In this document: piece after piece, positions 54,473-63,700 of the stretch | Layout: every line of letters begins with the position of its first letter | Position numbering within the stretch: position 1 is the first letter of the stretch | From: Chitinophaga agrisoli | GTDB taxonomy: Bacteria; Bacteroidota; Bacteroidia; Chitinophagales; Chitinophagaceae | Direction: 5' to 3' | Assembly (NCBI RefSeq): GCF_008386695.1 | Contig: NZ_VUOC01000004.1 | Span: forward strand, 2,420,327 to 2,484,326 | Length of the DNA: 64,000 bases | Made by a program: the position numbers and the translations under genes | The notes under the pieces: generated by a model | Database searches by the model: none | Told to the model about the DNA's origin: nothing | What the model saw: only the letters and a program-made list of their open reading frames with translations

Positions 54473-54494
54473 AGTCCCGCCATCTGGCAGGACT
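54473..54494 (-). terminator. Terminator of tRNA-Val copy 2
   Basis: Nine-bp stem (54473-54481 with 54486-54494) and 4-nt loop, read on the - strand right after the tRNA 3' end and followed by six U. Stem matches that of copy 1. Confidence 0.86.
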
Positions 54495-54502
54495 CTCTTC
54501 TG

Positions 54503-54577
54503 TGGGAGTTGACGGGGTCGAACCGCCGACCCTCTGCTTGTAAGGCAGATGCTCTGAACCAACTGAGCTAAACTCCC
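54503..54577 (-). tRNA. tRNA-Val (anticodon UAC), copy 2
   Basis: Identical over all 75 nt to copy 1 at 37696-37770: acceptor GGGAGTT/AACTCCC, anticodon loop CTTACAA (TAC), discriminator A, no encoded CCA. Its promoter lies at 54615-54645. The lanthipeptide locus begins right beyond the promoter. Confidence 0.96.
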
Positions 54578-54614
54578 TTCCTTTCTACCATCATCCTTTC
54601 GTTTGATGGGATTG

Positions 54615-54645
54615 CAAAGGTAAAAACTATTTTCAATTCGCCAAA
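54615..54645 (-). promoter_or_regulatory. Promoter of tRNA-Val copy 2
   Basis: On the - strand TTTG (54642-54645), exactly 19 bp, then TACCTTTG (54615-54622): a perfect TTTG-N19-TAnnTTTG promoter, laid out exactly like that of copy 1 though the spacer sequence differs. It sits 18 bp past the LanC stop. Confidence 0.84.
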
Positions 54646-54662
54646 TTTTTTTTCACTCAATT

Positions 54663-55835
54663 TCACAACAACAACATCTCACTCCACTTCAACTCCTTCC
54701 TCGATATAAACGACAACAACGTCAACCCCACTCCCGCCAATCCCTCCAGCAAATCAGACTCCTTCCCCCTGTAATAATCCGTCCGCAACTCATGCTCCAG
54801 CATCAGCACCGTCTGCTCTATCCAATACTCATACCCCTTCTCATAAGCCACCAGCCCGCTCTCCTGGTAGATCCTCCGGTAAACCTGCGCCACGCCGGCA
54901 GAGCCATGGCAAAAATGCGTATCATCTATCAACGTAGATGGACGGTCCTTGCGCATCAACGTCTGCAGCCCCACCAGGTCGGCCAGCCTTTTAAGCTCAT
55001 CCCATTTAAGAAAACTGGCAGCCTTATAAAACAGCAGCACTTCGTTCAGGTCGCTATAACACCAGGCCAGCCGGTTCGGGGTAGCGGCTTCCGGCTCCTC
55101 CCGGTTAATATGAAAGGGAAAGATATTATAACGGCCTTCTTCCGGGTCAATATCCCGCTTCTGTAACATAATGTACTCCACTCCCTGACGGATCACTTTT
55201 TTTACTTCCTCCTGGTTATCCAATACATCAAAAACATTCATCAGGATCATCAGCATGCTGCACTGCCCATGGGCCAGGCCCAGGTTGGCCCCCTGTTCTG
55301 CGGCTTTTTTTAAGACCAGGTTCCGGAACCATACCCCGTTCTCTTCCCGTATGATCCTGGACAGCAGCTTGTCCACCAGTTCATTGATATAACGCCGGGG
55401 TGTCTCCGCATGTTTACGGGTGGCAAAATAGTGGATGCACCCAAATGCGCCGTGCAGGTAATCTACACAGTCCACTTCAATTTCCTGGAGGGCGCTTTTA
55501 AAAAGGTATTCCTCCAGCACTTCAAACTCCGACTCAATATCAATATTCAGCCAGCCTTTACCAGCCACCAGGTTGGTGAGATAGGCCAGGCCGGCTACGC
55601 CGTTAGCCAGGGAAGCGCCTAACAGGCAAGGCTCTCCGTTGTTCAGCTTATTAAAAACATCCTCGATGATGCGGATGCATCTATCCAGGTATGCTTCCTC
55701 TTCATAATGTTCATACAACTGGGAGTAATAAAGACCTAGTCCCAGGGAGCCCGCCAGCATATAGTCCCTTTTGGGCGGATGTTGCTCAATCAGCTGGTCA
55801 GTTTGTTTTAATATTCTTTCTACGATCTGATGCAT
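54663..55835 (-). CDS. LanC lanthionine cyclase
   Basis: Zinc enzyme adding Cys thiols to dehydrated Ser/Thr to close (methyl)lanthionine rings. From the ATG at 55835 the protein is 390 residues; an upstream in-frame start at 55877 adds 14 residues before HQIVERIL and looks less natural. LanC landmarks: LAHGQCS (His189), LAWCYSDLNE (Cys259; the usual Gly is Ser) and FCHGSAG (Cys309, His310). All zinc ligands and the catalytic His are present. A final DLLEGLAGVGLTLL repeat matches LanC barrels. It is separated from the two-component genes by 114 bp and seems to have its own promoter (55862-55892). Confidence 0.93.
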   Translation of the reverse strand: MHQIVERILKQTDQLIEQHPPKRDYMLAGSLGLGLYYSQLYEHYEEEAYLDRCIRIIEDVFNKLNNGEPCLLGASLANGVAGLAYLTNLVAGKGWLNIDIESEFEVLEEYLFKSALQEIEVDCVDYLHGAFGCIHYFATRKHAETPRRYINELVDKLLSRIIREENGVWFRNLVLKKAAEQGANLGLAHGQCSMLMILMNVFDVLDNQEEVKKVIRQGVEYIMLQKRDIDPEEGRYNIFPFHINREEPEAATPNRLAWCYSDLNEVLLFYKAASFLKWDELKRLADLVGLQTLMRKDRPSTLIDDTHFCHGSAGVAQVYRRIYQESGLVAYEKGYEYWIEQTVLMLEHELRTDYYRGKESDLLEGLAGVGLTLLSFISRKELKWSEMLLL

Positions 55836-55861
55836 ACGATAATTTACTTTGTACCCAAAGT

Positions 55862-55892
55862 CAAAATTACCATACACCTATATGCCTGTAAA
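55862..55892 (-). promoter_or_regulatory. Putative lanC promoter
   Basis: On the - strand TTTA (one mismatch to TTTG, 55889-55892), 19 bp, then TAATTTTG (55862-55869, full match to TAnnTTTG). It would start RNA about 20 nt before the lanC ATG. Confidence 0.45.
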
Positions 55893-55949
55893 ATAAGATA
55901 CACCAACTGGGCCTTACCTGTGACCAACCCGCGCTTGCATGCTATCAAA

Positions 55950-56681
55950 TCATTCCATGATCTTTTTCTTCATCAGCTCAAAGAAAACGGGCTTATAGGT
56001 GTCTCCAATGGGGATCTCCGTTTTCAGCGCGCCCAGTTTGATGGTGTTACCTTCTATCATGCTGATCTGTTTCACCGCTACTATAAAAGATTTATGCACC
56101 CGTATAAAATGTTTCCTGGGCAGGCGTTCCTCAATATCTTTCATACTTAGCAGGGCCATGGTTTTAATGCCGTTGTGATGGATGGCAATATAATTTTTCA
56201 TCCCTTCTACATAATCAATATCCGTAAGGTTGATCTTCAGCATTTTTCCCTTCACTTCCACTTTCACAAAAATGTAATCGCCTTGCATATTATCCTCTTC
56301 CTGCACATGTGTGTACGCCTCCCGGGAAGAGAAGTTATTAAAAGCACGGTGGGCAGCCTTTAGAAAGCGGGGAAAAGGCACCGGTTTAAGCAGGTAATCT
56401 AACACATCCAGGTCAAAACCGGCGGTGGCAAATTCTGAGTAGGCAGTAACAAGCACAAACTGCACGGGGCGCTGTATAGCAGTGATCAGCTCTAATCCGG
56501 ACAGTTTGGGCATCTGTACATCCAGGAACACCAGGTCTATCTTCCCTTCGTTGATCCGCTGTATGGCTTCTATTGGGTTAGTAGTAGCGCCGGCCAGTTG
56601 CAGGAACTGGACCTCCTTTATATGATTGGCTATAACGTCTATGGCATGCTGTTCATCATCCACAATAAAACATTGTATCAT
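55950..56681 (-). CDS. LytTR-type response regulator
   Basis: 243 residues. Receiver domain 1-125 with VDDE (acidic pocket), the phospho-acceptor Asp54 in LVFLDVQMP, and the conserved Thr and Lys in VTAYSEFA and LDYLLKP. LytTR DNA-binding domain about 140-240: IFVKVEVKGKMLKINLTDIDYVEGMKNYIAIH ... RVHKSFIVAVKQI. Such regulators bind DNA through a beta-fold and often control bacteriocin loci. It follows the histidine kinase gene by 1 bp and probably regulates the peptide operon or lanC. Confidence 0.94.
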   Translation of the reverse strand: MIQCFIVDDEQHAIDVIANHIKEVQFLQLAGATTNPIEAIQRINEGKIDLVFLDVQMPKLSGLELITAIQRPVQFVLVTAYSEFATAGFDLDVLDYLLKPVPFPRFLKAAHRAFNNFSSREAYTHVQEEDNMQGDYIFVKVEVKGKMLKINLTDIDYVEGMKNYIAIHHNGIKTMALLSMKDIEERLPRKHFIRVHKSFIVAVKQISMIEGNTIKLGALKTEIPIGDTYKPVFFELMKKKIME

Positions 56682-56682
56682 G

Positions 56683-57732
56683 CTATTCGTATTTTAGTTC
56701 AAGATAGGTATTGTAAAATTCCGGTTCGTCCTGTACCAGGAAAGTGAATTTGTCGCCGTACATCCATTCTAGCCGTTTACGGATGTTCACCAGCCCAATG
56801 CCGCTGGAAAGCTCCCTGGGACCGGTATGTTTTTTATTGCTGGTCTCAAAATAAAGCGTCTCACGGTCCGTATCCACTTTGAGGGATATAAGCACGGGAT
56901 GCATCTCTTCACGCAGCTCTCCATGTTTCAGGGCGTTCTCTGCAAGACTGATCAACACAAAGGGAATAACGCGGATGCTGGTGATATCCCCTGTTATTGC
57001 TAGTTGAATATACAGGCTGCTGCTAAAGCGCATCTGGCTGATCTTAATGATATTCTTCAGATGCTCCACCTCTTTTGTCAGCAGCACTTTGCCATCTGAG
57101 CTATCGTCTGTTACCTGCGCATACCGCATGATCTCTGCCAGCAACAGGATGCCGTCCGATAGCTGTTTGGATACGCTCATCGACTTGGAATAGAAAAAGT
57201 TCAGCGTATTCTGCAGAAAATGCGGGTTGATCTGGCTTCTCAAGAAAGCATATTCGCTTTGCAGGTTCAGTTTCTCCAAGCGCATCCGCTCTTCTTCCGC
57301 TAATCGCAATTGCCGTTCTTTCAGGACAGCTTTACGTGCATAATAAAATCCAACGGAATAAAGCAGGAACCGCATATATAAAAAGATAGAGTCCCGGATG
57401 ATCACCTTTCCTTTATCGGTTGTATAAGGCTTAATATCCAGTAGCGCCAATAGATGAAAAGCATACATATAGCGGAGCAGGAACAGGAACAAGAGCCCCG
57501 TCAGCCAGCAGCAGATACCTGACAAAGGCCGCTTCTTAACAAAAACCATTTTCAAACTGAAATAACCCGCATAAAACGACCAGATGGAAAGCAGGTTGGC
57601 AAAGACCACATCCAGGAAATTTTCATGCAAATTCACCAGCAGATTGGTCAGATAGGTATATAAGATAAAGATACACCAGGCAAGAATGTGCTGCAACATA
57701 ACAGACTTTACCTTCATAGGAGTGATACGCAT
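56683..57732 (-). CDS. LytS/YehU-type sensor histidine kinase
   Basis: 349 residues. The N-terminal ~135 residues contain about four hydrophobic helices and no large outer domain, so sensing is probably within or near the membrane. The His_kinase box reads LRSQINPHFLQNTLNFFYSKS with the phosphorylated His at about 171. The C-terminal ATPase has LAENALKHGE (N box) and SSGIGLVNIRKRLEWMYG (G box). Partner of the LytTR regulator (1 bp apart). It lies between the precursor gene and lanC, a place where bacteriocin systems often keep quorum-type regulators; a peptide signal is conceivable but unproven. Confidence 0.93.
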   Translation of the reverse strand: MRITPMKVKSVMLQHILAWCIFILYTYLTNLLVNLHENFLDVVFANLLSIWSFYAGYFSLKMVFVKKRPLSGICCWLTGLLFLFLLRYMYAFHLLALLDIKPYTTDKGKVIIRDSIFLYMRFLLYSVGFYYARKAVLKERQLRLAEEERMRLEKLNLQSEYAFLRSQINPHFLQNTLNFFYSKSMSVSKQLSDGILLLAEIMRYAQVTDDSSDGKVLLTKEVEHLKNIIKISQMRFSSSLYIQLAITGDITSIRVIPFVLISLAENALKHGELREEMHPVLISLKVDTDRETLYFETSNKKHTGPRELSSGIGLVNIRKRLEWMYGDKFTFLVQDEPEFYNTYLELKYE

Positions 57733-57773
57733 ACCGTTTTAATATAGCACATTATTCTAATTAAATACACACC

Positions 57774-57803
57774 AACCCGCTGCTTACAAGATAGCAGCCG
57801 GTT
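57774..57803 (-). terminator. Hairpin downstream of the precursor gene
   Basis: AACC and GCTGC at 57774-57783 pair with GCAGC and GGTT at 57794-57803 with one C-C mismatch and a 10-nt loop, 31 bp past the precursor stop. No long U-run follows, so termination may be partial and allow the kinase genes to be read through. Confidence 0.5.
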
Positions 57804-57834
57804 GATGTGTTTGTTACAGGCCTGTAATGAATAC

Positions 57835-58026
57835 TTAAGCCGAGATCGCACCGCCGCCGGTAGTGGTCCCCGAATTGCAGGTCATTTCCGCAGCAGACCA
57901 ACGGACAATAGTAGGAACGCCTTCATCCATTCCGCCAAAGAGCCTGGCGGCGGTAGCTGCATTCAAGCGGACAATGGTTTGTTTGTTAAGGGCCAACTTT
58001 ACGGGTTTTTGCTGTTTCTTTTTCAT
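57835..58026 (-). CDS. Class I lanthipeptide precursor (single-Cys core)
   Basis: 63 residues. The leader has the Bacteroidota class I lanthipeptide motif KLALNKQTIVRLN (residues 10-22), followed by a double-glycine site at 31-32 (RLFGG), suited to the C39 exporter encoded upstream. Cleavage there gives a 31-residue core with nine Ser/Thr (T39, S44, T49, S52, T54-T56, S62 among them) but only one Cys (C50). The core also has a Trp (W43), an acidic N-terminus and the run TTTGGG. It starts 10 bp after the mini-HlyD stop. Other GG pairs at 57-59 seem too near the C-terminus to be the processing site. Confidence 0.88.
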   Translation of the reverse strand: MKKKQQKPVKLALNKQTIVRLNAATAARLFGGMDEGVPTIVRWSAAEMTCNSGTTTGGGAISA

Positions 58027-58036
58027 ATTATAGGGT

Positions 58037-58519
58037 TTAAATTCTTAGCAATTTTTTGAACACTCTTTCCTTTGACACTACGATACTACAGGCGCCGGTA
58101 GCCCATTCATCCGGACCCACGGTCTGCCCGCGGGTACTTTGCAGCCCGGTGCTGAGTCTCAGCTTTACAGTAACCATCCCGGTAGTATCCTGTACCGGTT
58201 TATCCGTTACGGTAGCCAGCAGCTCTCCAAATTCGGCCGCCGGATATTTATCCAGGATAATATATACCCGCTGGCCAGGCACGATCTTACCGGCGCCGTA
58301 CACCGGCAGGCGGGCTGTTACTGTATAGGCATTGGCCGCATGCCGGATCTCTACCCTGCCCTGCATTACGTCCGGGTAATGGATGATGGCGGTAAAAGAC
58401 AGGCAGCCCAGCACCATGATCAGTAATATAAGGTTGCCATACCGGATAAACCAAACGGGTTTTTCGCCCAGCACCTCATCGTGCCCTGTGTCTATAGTAT
58501 TATTTACTGGCATGATCAA
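58037..58519 (-). CDS. Miniature HlyD-like membrane fusion protein
   Basis: 160 residues against roughly 400-430 for the usual Bacteroidota HlyD. The N-terminus (EVLGEKPVWFIRYGN) and transmembrane helix (about 29-46) are HlyD-typical, and so is the C-terminal barrel part (LPVYGAGKIVPGQRVYIILDKYPAAEFGELLA...). Missing between them are the lipoyl-like domain and the long alpha-helical hairpin that reaches the outer-membrane channel. The gene is intact, so this looks like an internal shortening rather than a decayed gene. It is 11 bp after the exporter gene and 10 bp before the precursor gene. It probably assists the exporter. Confidence 0.8.
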   Translation of the reverse strand: MIMPVNNTIDTGHDEVLGEKPVWFIRYGNLILLIMVLGCLSFTAIIHYPDVMQGRVEIRHAANAYTVTARLPVYGAGKIVPGQRVYIILDKYPAAEFGELLATVTDKPVQDTTGMVTVKLRLSTGLQSTRGQTVGPDEWATGACSIVVSKERVFKKLLRI

Positions 58520-58530
58520 ACGGTTTGTTG

Positions 58531-60711
58531 TTATGCATCCAGCTCCAGCTGGTTGCGGACCAGGTTAAAATAAAATCCTCTTTCCTCTACCAGCTGCTGA
58601 TGCGTGCCCACTTCTGTAATAGCGCCTTTTTCCAGCACTACGATCTTATCTGCGTTCCTTACGGTGCTTAGCCGGTGGGCAATCACTATAACGGTACGTC
58701 CTTCAAATACAGTATGCAGGTTATTAACGATCACCCTTTCATTCCGTGCATCCAGGGCGCTGGTGGCTTCATCAAAAAGGATCACCTCCGGGTTTTTATA
58801 CACCACCCGGGCAATAAGGATGCGTTGTTTCTGGCCGGTACTGAGCGACATACCATTGCCGCCTATAGGCGTACGATATTTCATAGGCAGTTCTTCCACC
58901 AGCTCGTGTATATTCGCGATCTGTGCCGCATGTATAATACGCTGCATATCCGGCGCTTCCTCTCCTACGGCTATATTGTTCATCACCGTATCGTTAAAGA
59001 TGAAACCTTCCTGCATCACCACCCCGCATTGATCCCGCCATACGCTGTTACGTACATGTTCCAGCCGGGTATTACCCACCGTGATCCCGCCGCTGGTGGG
59101 CTCATAGAATTTAAGCAATAATTTAAGCAGGGTGGTTTTACCGCTACCGCTGGCGCCTACAATGGCAGTAACTTTCTTCTCCGGTATCACCAGGTTGATG
59201 TTTTGCAGTATGTAAGGGGCCCGTGGATCCTGATTATACCGGAAAGAAAGGTTGTTAAGGCGGATATCTCCGCCCGGCGCTTCCTGCAGCTTCTGTTCCA
59301 CTTGCTCCTCCTCATCAGCTTTAGCATGGATCTCATTAATACGCTCCAGGCTAAGCCGCGCATCCTGGAAGGCCTGTATGAACTCCACCAGCTGCATAAT
59401 AGGCGCATTCAGCTGCCCGGTAATATAAGATACAGATAACATTACGCCCAGGGTAATATCCCCCTGCAATACCAGCTTAGCGGCAAGAAACGCGATTATA
59501 ATATTCTTACCCTCATTAATGATCCCCGCACCGCCGGTTTGCCATTGTTTCAGCGTAAGGCTCTTTACATTCACACGGAACAGCTTTACCTGCAGCTGTT
59601 GCCACTGCCAGCGTTTCAACCGCTCCGCATTATGCAGTTTTATTTCCTGCATACCGGTAATAAGCTCCAGGTTCTTTTCCTGGTTGGCAGATAGTTGCGT
59701 AAAGCGTTTATAATCCAGCGCGGCGCGTTTTCCCATAAACTGCTTCACCCATCCAAAATAGAGCAGGCTGCCCGCCGCAAACACGGTAAAGATCTGCATA
59801 TTGTACACCGCCAGGATAATACTGAACACTAACAGGTTGATGAGTGAGAAAACGGTGTTCAGTACGCCAGATGTCATAAAGCTTTCTATACGCTGATGAT
59901 CCCCGATACGTTGCAGGATATCGCCTATCTTCTTTGAATCAAAAAACCCCAGAGGCAGGCGCATTAGCTTGGCAAAGAAGTCCGACAGCAGGTTAATATT
60001 AAGCCGCGCCCCCAGGTGCAGGATAATATACCCCCTCAATATTTCTACCGTAGTACGCCCCATAAATACCATCAGCTGTGCAAACAGCACCAGGTAAATA
60101 AAATTAAGATCATGATAACGGATCCCTATATCCACAATACTTTGCGTAAGGAAAGGGAATACCAGCTGCATAGCGCTACCCGCCAGTAATCCCAGCAACA
60201 GCTGCCATAACTGACCCTTAAACCGGCTAAGATAGGAGAACACCACGCTGATGTTCCTGGTACCGCTTACCGGCCCTTCTGTTTCATGGAACCCGGCAGA
60301 TGGCTCCAGGGATAATATAATACCGGTATTATCGGTCATTGCCCAGCCCTGCAGAAAATCGCGCCGGCTATACTCCAGCAGGCCATGCGCAGGGTCAGCT
60401 ACATATATGGTATCTCTCTTTATCTTATACACCACGATAAAATGCCGTTGCTGCCAGAAGGCAACACAGGGAAAAGGGGCCGCTTCTGCCAGATCATCCA
60501 GCGAAAGCTTCACGCCGGCCGTTTGAAAACCCAGGGTCTCTGCGGCCTCGCTCAGGGCCAGCAAACTGGCGCCATCCCGGCTCGTGTGGGTAAGTTTGCG
60601 CAGATGGTCCAGCGAAACATCCTTCCCGTAATGCCGGGCTATCATCCGCAGGCAGGTAGCCCCGCAGTCCATCTCATCATATTGTTTATAGAAAGGGAAT
60701 TTCCTTAACAT
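58531..60711 (-). CDS. Peptidase C39-containing ABC exporter (LanT-type)
   Basis: 726 residues. Residues 1-140 are a C39 cysteine protease: QYDEMDCGATCL (Cys16), RHFIVVY (His90) and VADPAHG (Asp106), which cuts after double-glycine leaders. Six transmembrane helices follow (about 160-450). The ATPase has IVGASGSGKTTLLKLLL (Walker A), LSTGQKQRILIARVV (signature) and VILFDEATSALD (Walker B). It would trim and export the 63-aa precursor after modification. The gene starts 12 bp after lanB and lies 11 bp before the mini-HlyD gene. Confidence 0.96.
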   Translation of the reverse strand: MLRKFPFYKQYDEMDCGATCLRMIARHYGKDVSLDHLRKLTHTSRDGASLLALSEAAETLGFQTAGVKLSLDDLAEAAPFPCVAFWQQRHFIVVYKIKRDTIYVADPAHGLLEYSRRDFLQGWAMTDNTGIILSLEPSAGFHETEGPVSGTRNISVVFSYLSRFKGQLWQLLLGLLAGSAMQLVFPFLTQSIVDIGIRYHDLNFIYLVLFAQLMVFMGRTTVEILRGYIILHLGARLNINLLSDFFAKLMRLPLGFFDSKKIGDILQRIGDHQRIESFMTSGVLNTVFSLINLLVFSIILAVYNMQIFTVFAAGSLLYFGWVKQFMGKRAALDYKRFTQLSANQEKNLELITGMQEIKLHNAERLKRWQWQQLQVKLFRVNVKSLTLKQWQTGGAGIINEGKNIIIAFLAAKLVLQGDITLGVMLSVSYITGQLNAPIMQLVEFIQAFQDARLSLERINEIHAKADEEEQVEQKLQEAPGGDIRLNNLSFRYNQDPRAPYILQNINLVIPEKKVTAIVGASGSGKTTLLKLLLKFYEPTSGGITVGNTRLEHVRNSVWRDQCGVVMQEGFIFNDTVMNNIAVGEEAPDMQRIIHAAQIANIHELVEELPMKYRTPIGGNGMSLSTGQKQRILIARVVYKNPEVILFDEATSALDARNERVIVNNLHTVFEGRTVIVIAHRLSTVRNADKIVVLEKGAITEVGTHQQLVEERGFYFNLVRNQLELDA

Positions 60712-60723
60712 AAGATACCTTTT

Positions 60724-63700
60724 CTAAGCGGCCTGAATAATTGTTTTCTTCCCGTTATTATTTTGCTGTCTGGCGTTCAAACCCCGGTAATACTGGTGCA
60801 GCAGATCATAGATCACCATTTCGTGTACCCGCTGGCGCGATGGGATCACCCGGTTTACCAGCATATGTACATAGCTGGACATAAGATCATCCAATGGTCG
60901 CTCCAGCAAAGAAGCAGCTTGCAGTTCCAGCAGCTGGGCCGCAACAGGCCGCATAGCCTCATTCTTACGCTGCAGCAGTTCCAGTATTGGGTACAAAACG
61001 CTATCTGCATCGTTGCGGCGGTCCATGATCTCCTCTATCTCTTTGCGGTAATCACGGTACTTGTTATTAAGCTGGGTCTTTAACAGCTTATCCGCATGAA
61101 ATTCCGCTGCAAAAGCATTCTTCAGCGCTTCTGTGAATTTCAGCTTCTGCGTAAGCGTATACCCAAACACATCCAGCAGCTCATCTATCACCCGCAATAT
61201 CCATATCCAGCGGATCTGGTCCCGCTCATCGCCCCAGGTATTATCCAGCATTTCAAGCGTGGCCATGCTGTCATGAAAGAACAGGGTTTCCGCTAAACTG
61301 ATGCTGTTGTGGCCATACCGTTCCAGCTCCCGGTTATAGGTATCTGCCTGCGTTTTCCAGATATAACCCTGCTGCTCAAAAGGCCGTAACCAGCCATGCA
61401 GCAGCGCGCTTACCTCGCCCAGGCGTTGCGTATCCGGCAGGTGAAACCGCAGGCGGATATGGAATTCCGGGTCATTATACCGGATAAAAAAGAATTGATC
61501 GATATGCTGCGCCGCCAGCAATTCCTTCACCGCCGGGTATACCGCGTCTGACAATATCCTATCTGCTGTTCTGGCCCCGCAGTAACATTTATAGTACAGC
61601 CATTCAGATCCCAGGGTGAAGGAGCGCTGGGGCTGCGCTTGCTTCATAACCCGGGGAATAGCTGGATGACCATTATACGAAGGCGTTTGTTTTATTAATA
61701 CCGCTACCAGCTGGTTGGCATAACTATGGCCATGCTGGTCCTTTACGGCGCCAGACTGTGGCTGCAGGTATTCCTTCAACTCCAGCCCGCTCCGGTTGCG
61801 GATGGTCTCTATCCAGAGTTTTACGAGCGTATCATTTTCCAGGTCTACCAGCATTTCGTTATCTCCATCTGCCAGTAATATAAAACGGGGCACACGCCAC
61901 TGTTTGCGGAACGCCGCCAGCATGTCTTTCCACTGCGGATGCTGCACATCCAGCAACGGCTCAAAATCCGATCTCAGGAACCGCCAGCTGGCGGGAGACA
62001 AGATCAGCTGTTTACTGGTAACCCGGGGCAGAAATTTATATTGAGACCTAAGGCTGCCCCAGTGGAAAAACAGCCCCACCCGATGCTGCGCTGCCTGCAG
62101 ATCACACAGGAAATGATACACCGGCAGGGAATTATTGCTGTAATTATGCGCGGTGCTTAAACGGGGTACCACTTGTTTGTTAAGACGTTTAGAGCGCAAT
62201 ATGATCCGGTTATTTTTTACAGATACCATCAGGTCCCCTGCATCCAGCTGATGTGCTGCATCCAGCGAAGACTTAGCCAGATAAGGGATCTCATAGTCAC
62301 GGAATACAGGATGCAGTAATATATTACCCACCCGGCTCTCCGGCAAATGAATGATCTCTGCATAAACAACCTCCGGATCATTCTCCTGCTCTCTCCGGGT
62401 AATATCGCACACCAGTTGCCGGATCCCTTCATCCGCATGCGCAAAACGCCCCAGCAGATTGGCGGCGCTGGCGCCCCCTGCCTGTTCCAGCACAATAGCT
62501 GGCTGCCCGGTATCTACCAAACGGAACATTACAGATAGCGAAGGGCACAGGTCCTGCCAGACGGTGTTGTTCAGGTGTTTCATTTCCTCTTCCGCTATCT
62601 CCGTGCTGTAAGCGCCGGTTTCATACGCATCGTTCACTTTATTCACCAGGTATTTTTCAATAAGGCCCCAGCGTACATTTCCTTCACTGTTCACGGTGGA
62701 TGGCATGCCGATGGCCTCCAGCAACGGCGCATTATCCTCTCCCCCTTTAGCCAGGTAACCAATACCGGTTTCCGTATCCATTACCTCCAGCAATGGCATC
62801 TCTTTATCTTCATATCGCTCATAATACCGGCGGATAAAGGATTGCAGGTTCTCCTGCTCCCGGGGCACGGCCATCCGGTTCAGTAGGGCCAGCCCTGCCA
62901 GCAGCTGCTGTTGTATGGCAGCATCAAAACCAGCCTCCGTGGTCACGCGGATAATATCTGTCTGGAAAAGCTTATTCTCTTCATAGGGTACTTCCAGCTG
63001 ATCCAGCAACGCGCTTACCTGGCGGTACTGTGCGGCGCTGTTATGAGGGGCATTATCAATCTCATGCAACAAACGGTTCACTTCCTGCAACACCTGTATC
63101 ACCGTTGCTACGCCATCATGAGGCGCTGCAGACTGTATACGCTCCAGTACGCGTTGTACCTGGTAAATAAATTCATCGCCGGTAATGGCCGGCTCCAGCT
63201 CATTCACCAGCAATTGGGCGCTGATCATTTCGTGTACAAAAGTGGAAGCTTCTTCTCCACTTATATCTCCATCCTGCAACTGCGCGGCCAGCATGGAAAT
63301 AGTAGCGCCTTCCTTCGCTTCCTGCAAAACCCTGTCCAGGTAAGGCGATGCCAGCACAGAAGTGATCTGGTGACTGCGCCTGCCATTCACATACCGGTAC
63401 TCCACATAACGGCGCTCATCCCCCATGGCATAATTGCTGTTATTAGGATAATACAGCAAATGCTCCCGGATGCCGGCAAAACCGGCCAGCTGCTGCGCCA
63501 GTGCGCAGAGATAATGCATATCCAGCCGGGTATGCCGGCGGGTAGCACTGGCGTCCAGCGTAATATTGGAAACGCCCTCCTGCCACTGTAATACATTACA
63601 ACCGGAAAACAATCCAAAAGGCGTGCACCGGCTGCTCATGCGGGTAAAATATTTAGTAAGGGAGCGTAACAGTTTCTGACGTTCCTTATCGCCGCCACCC

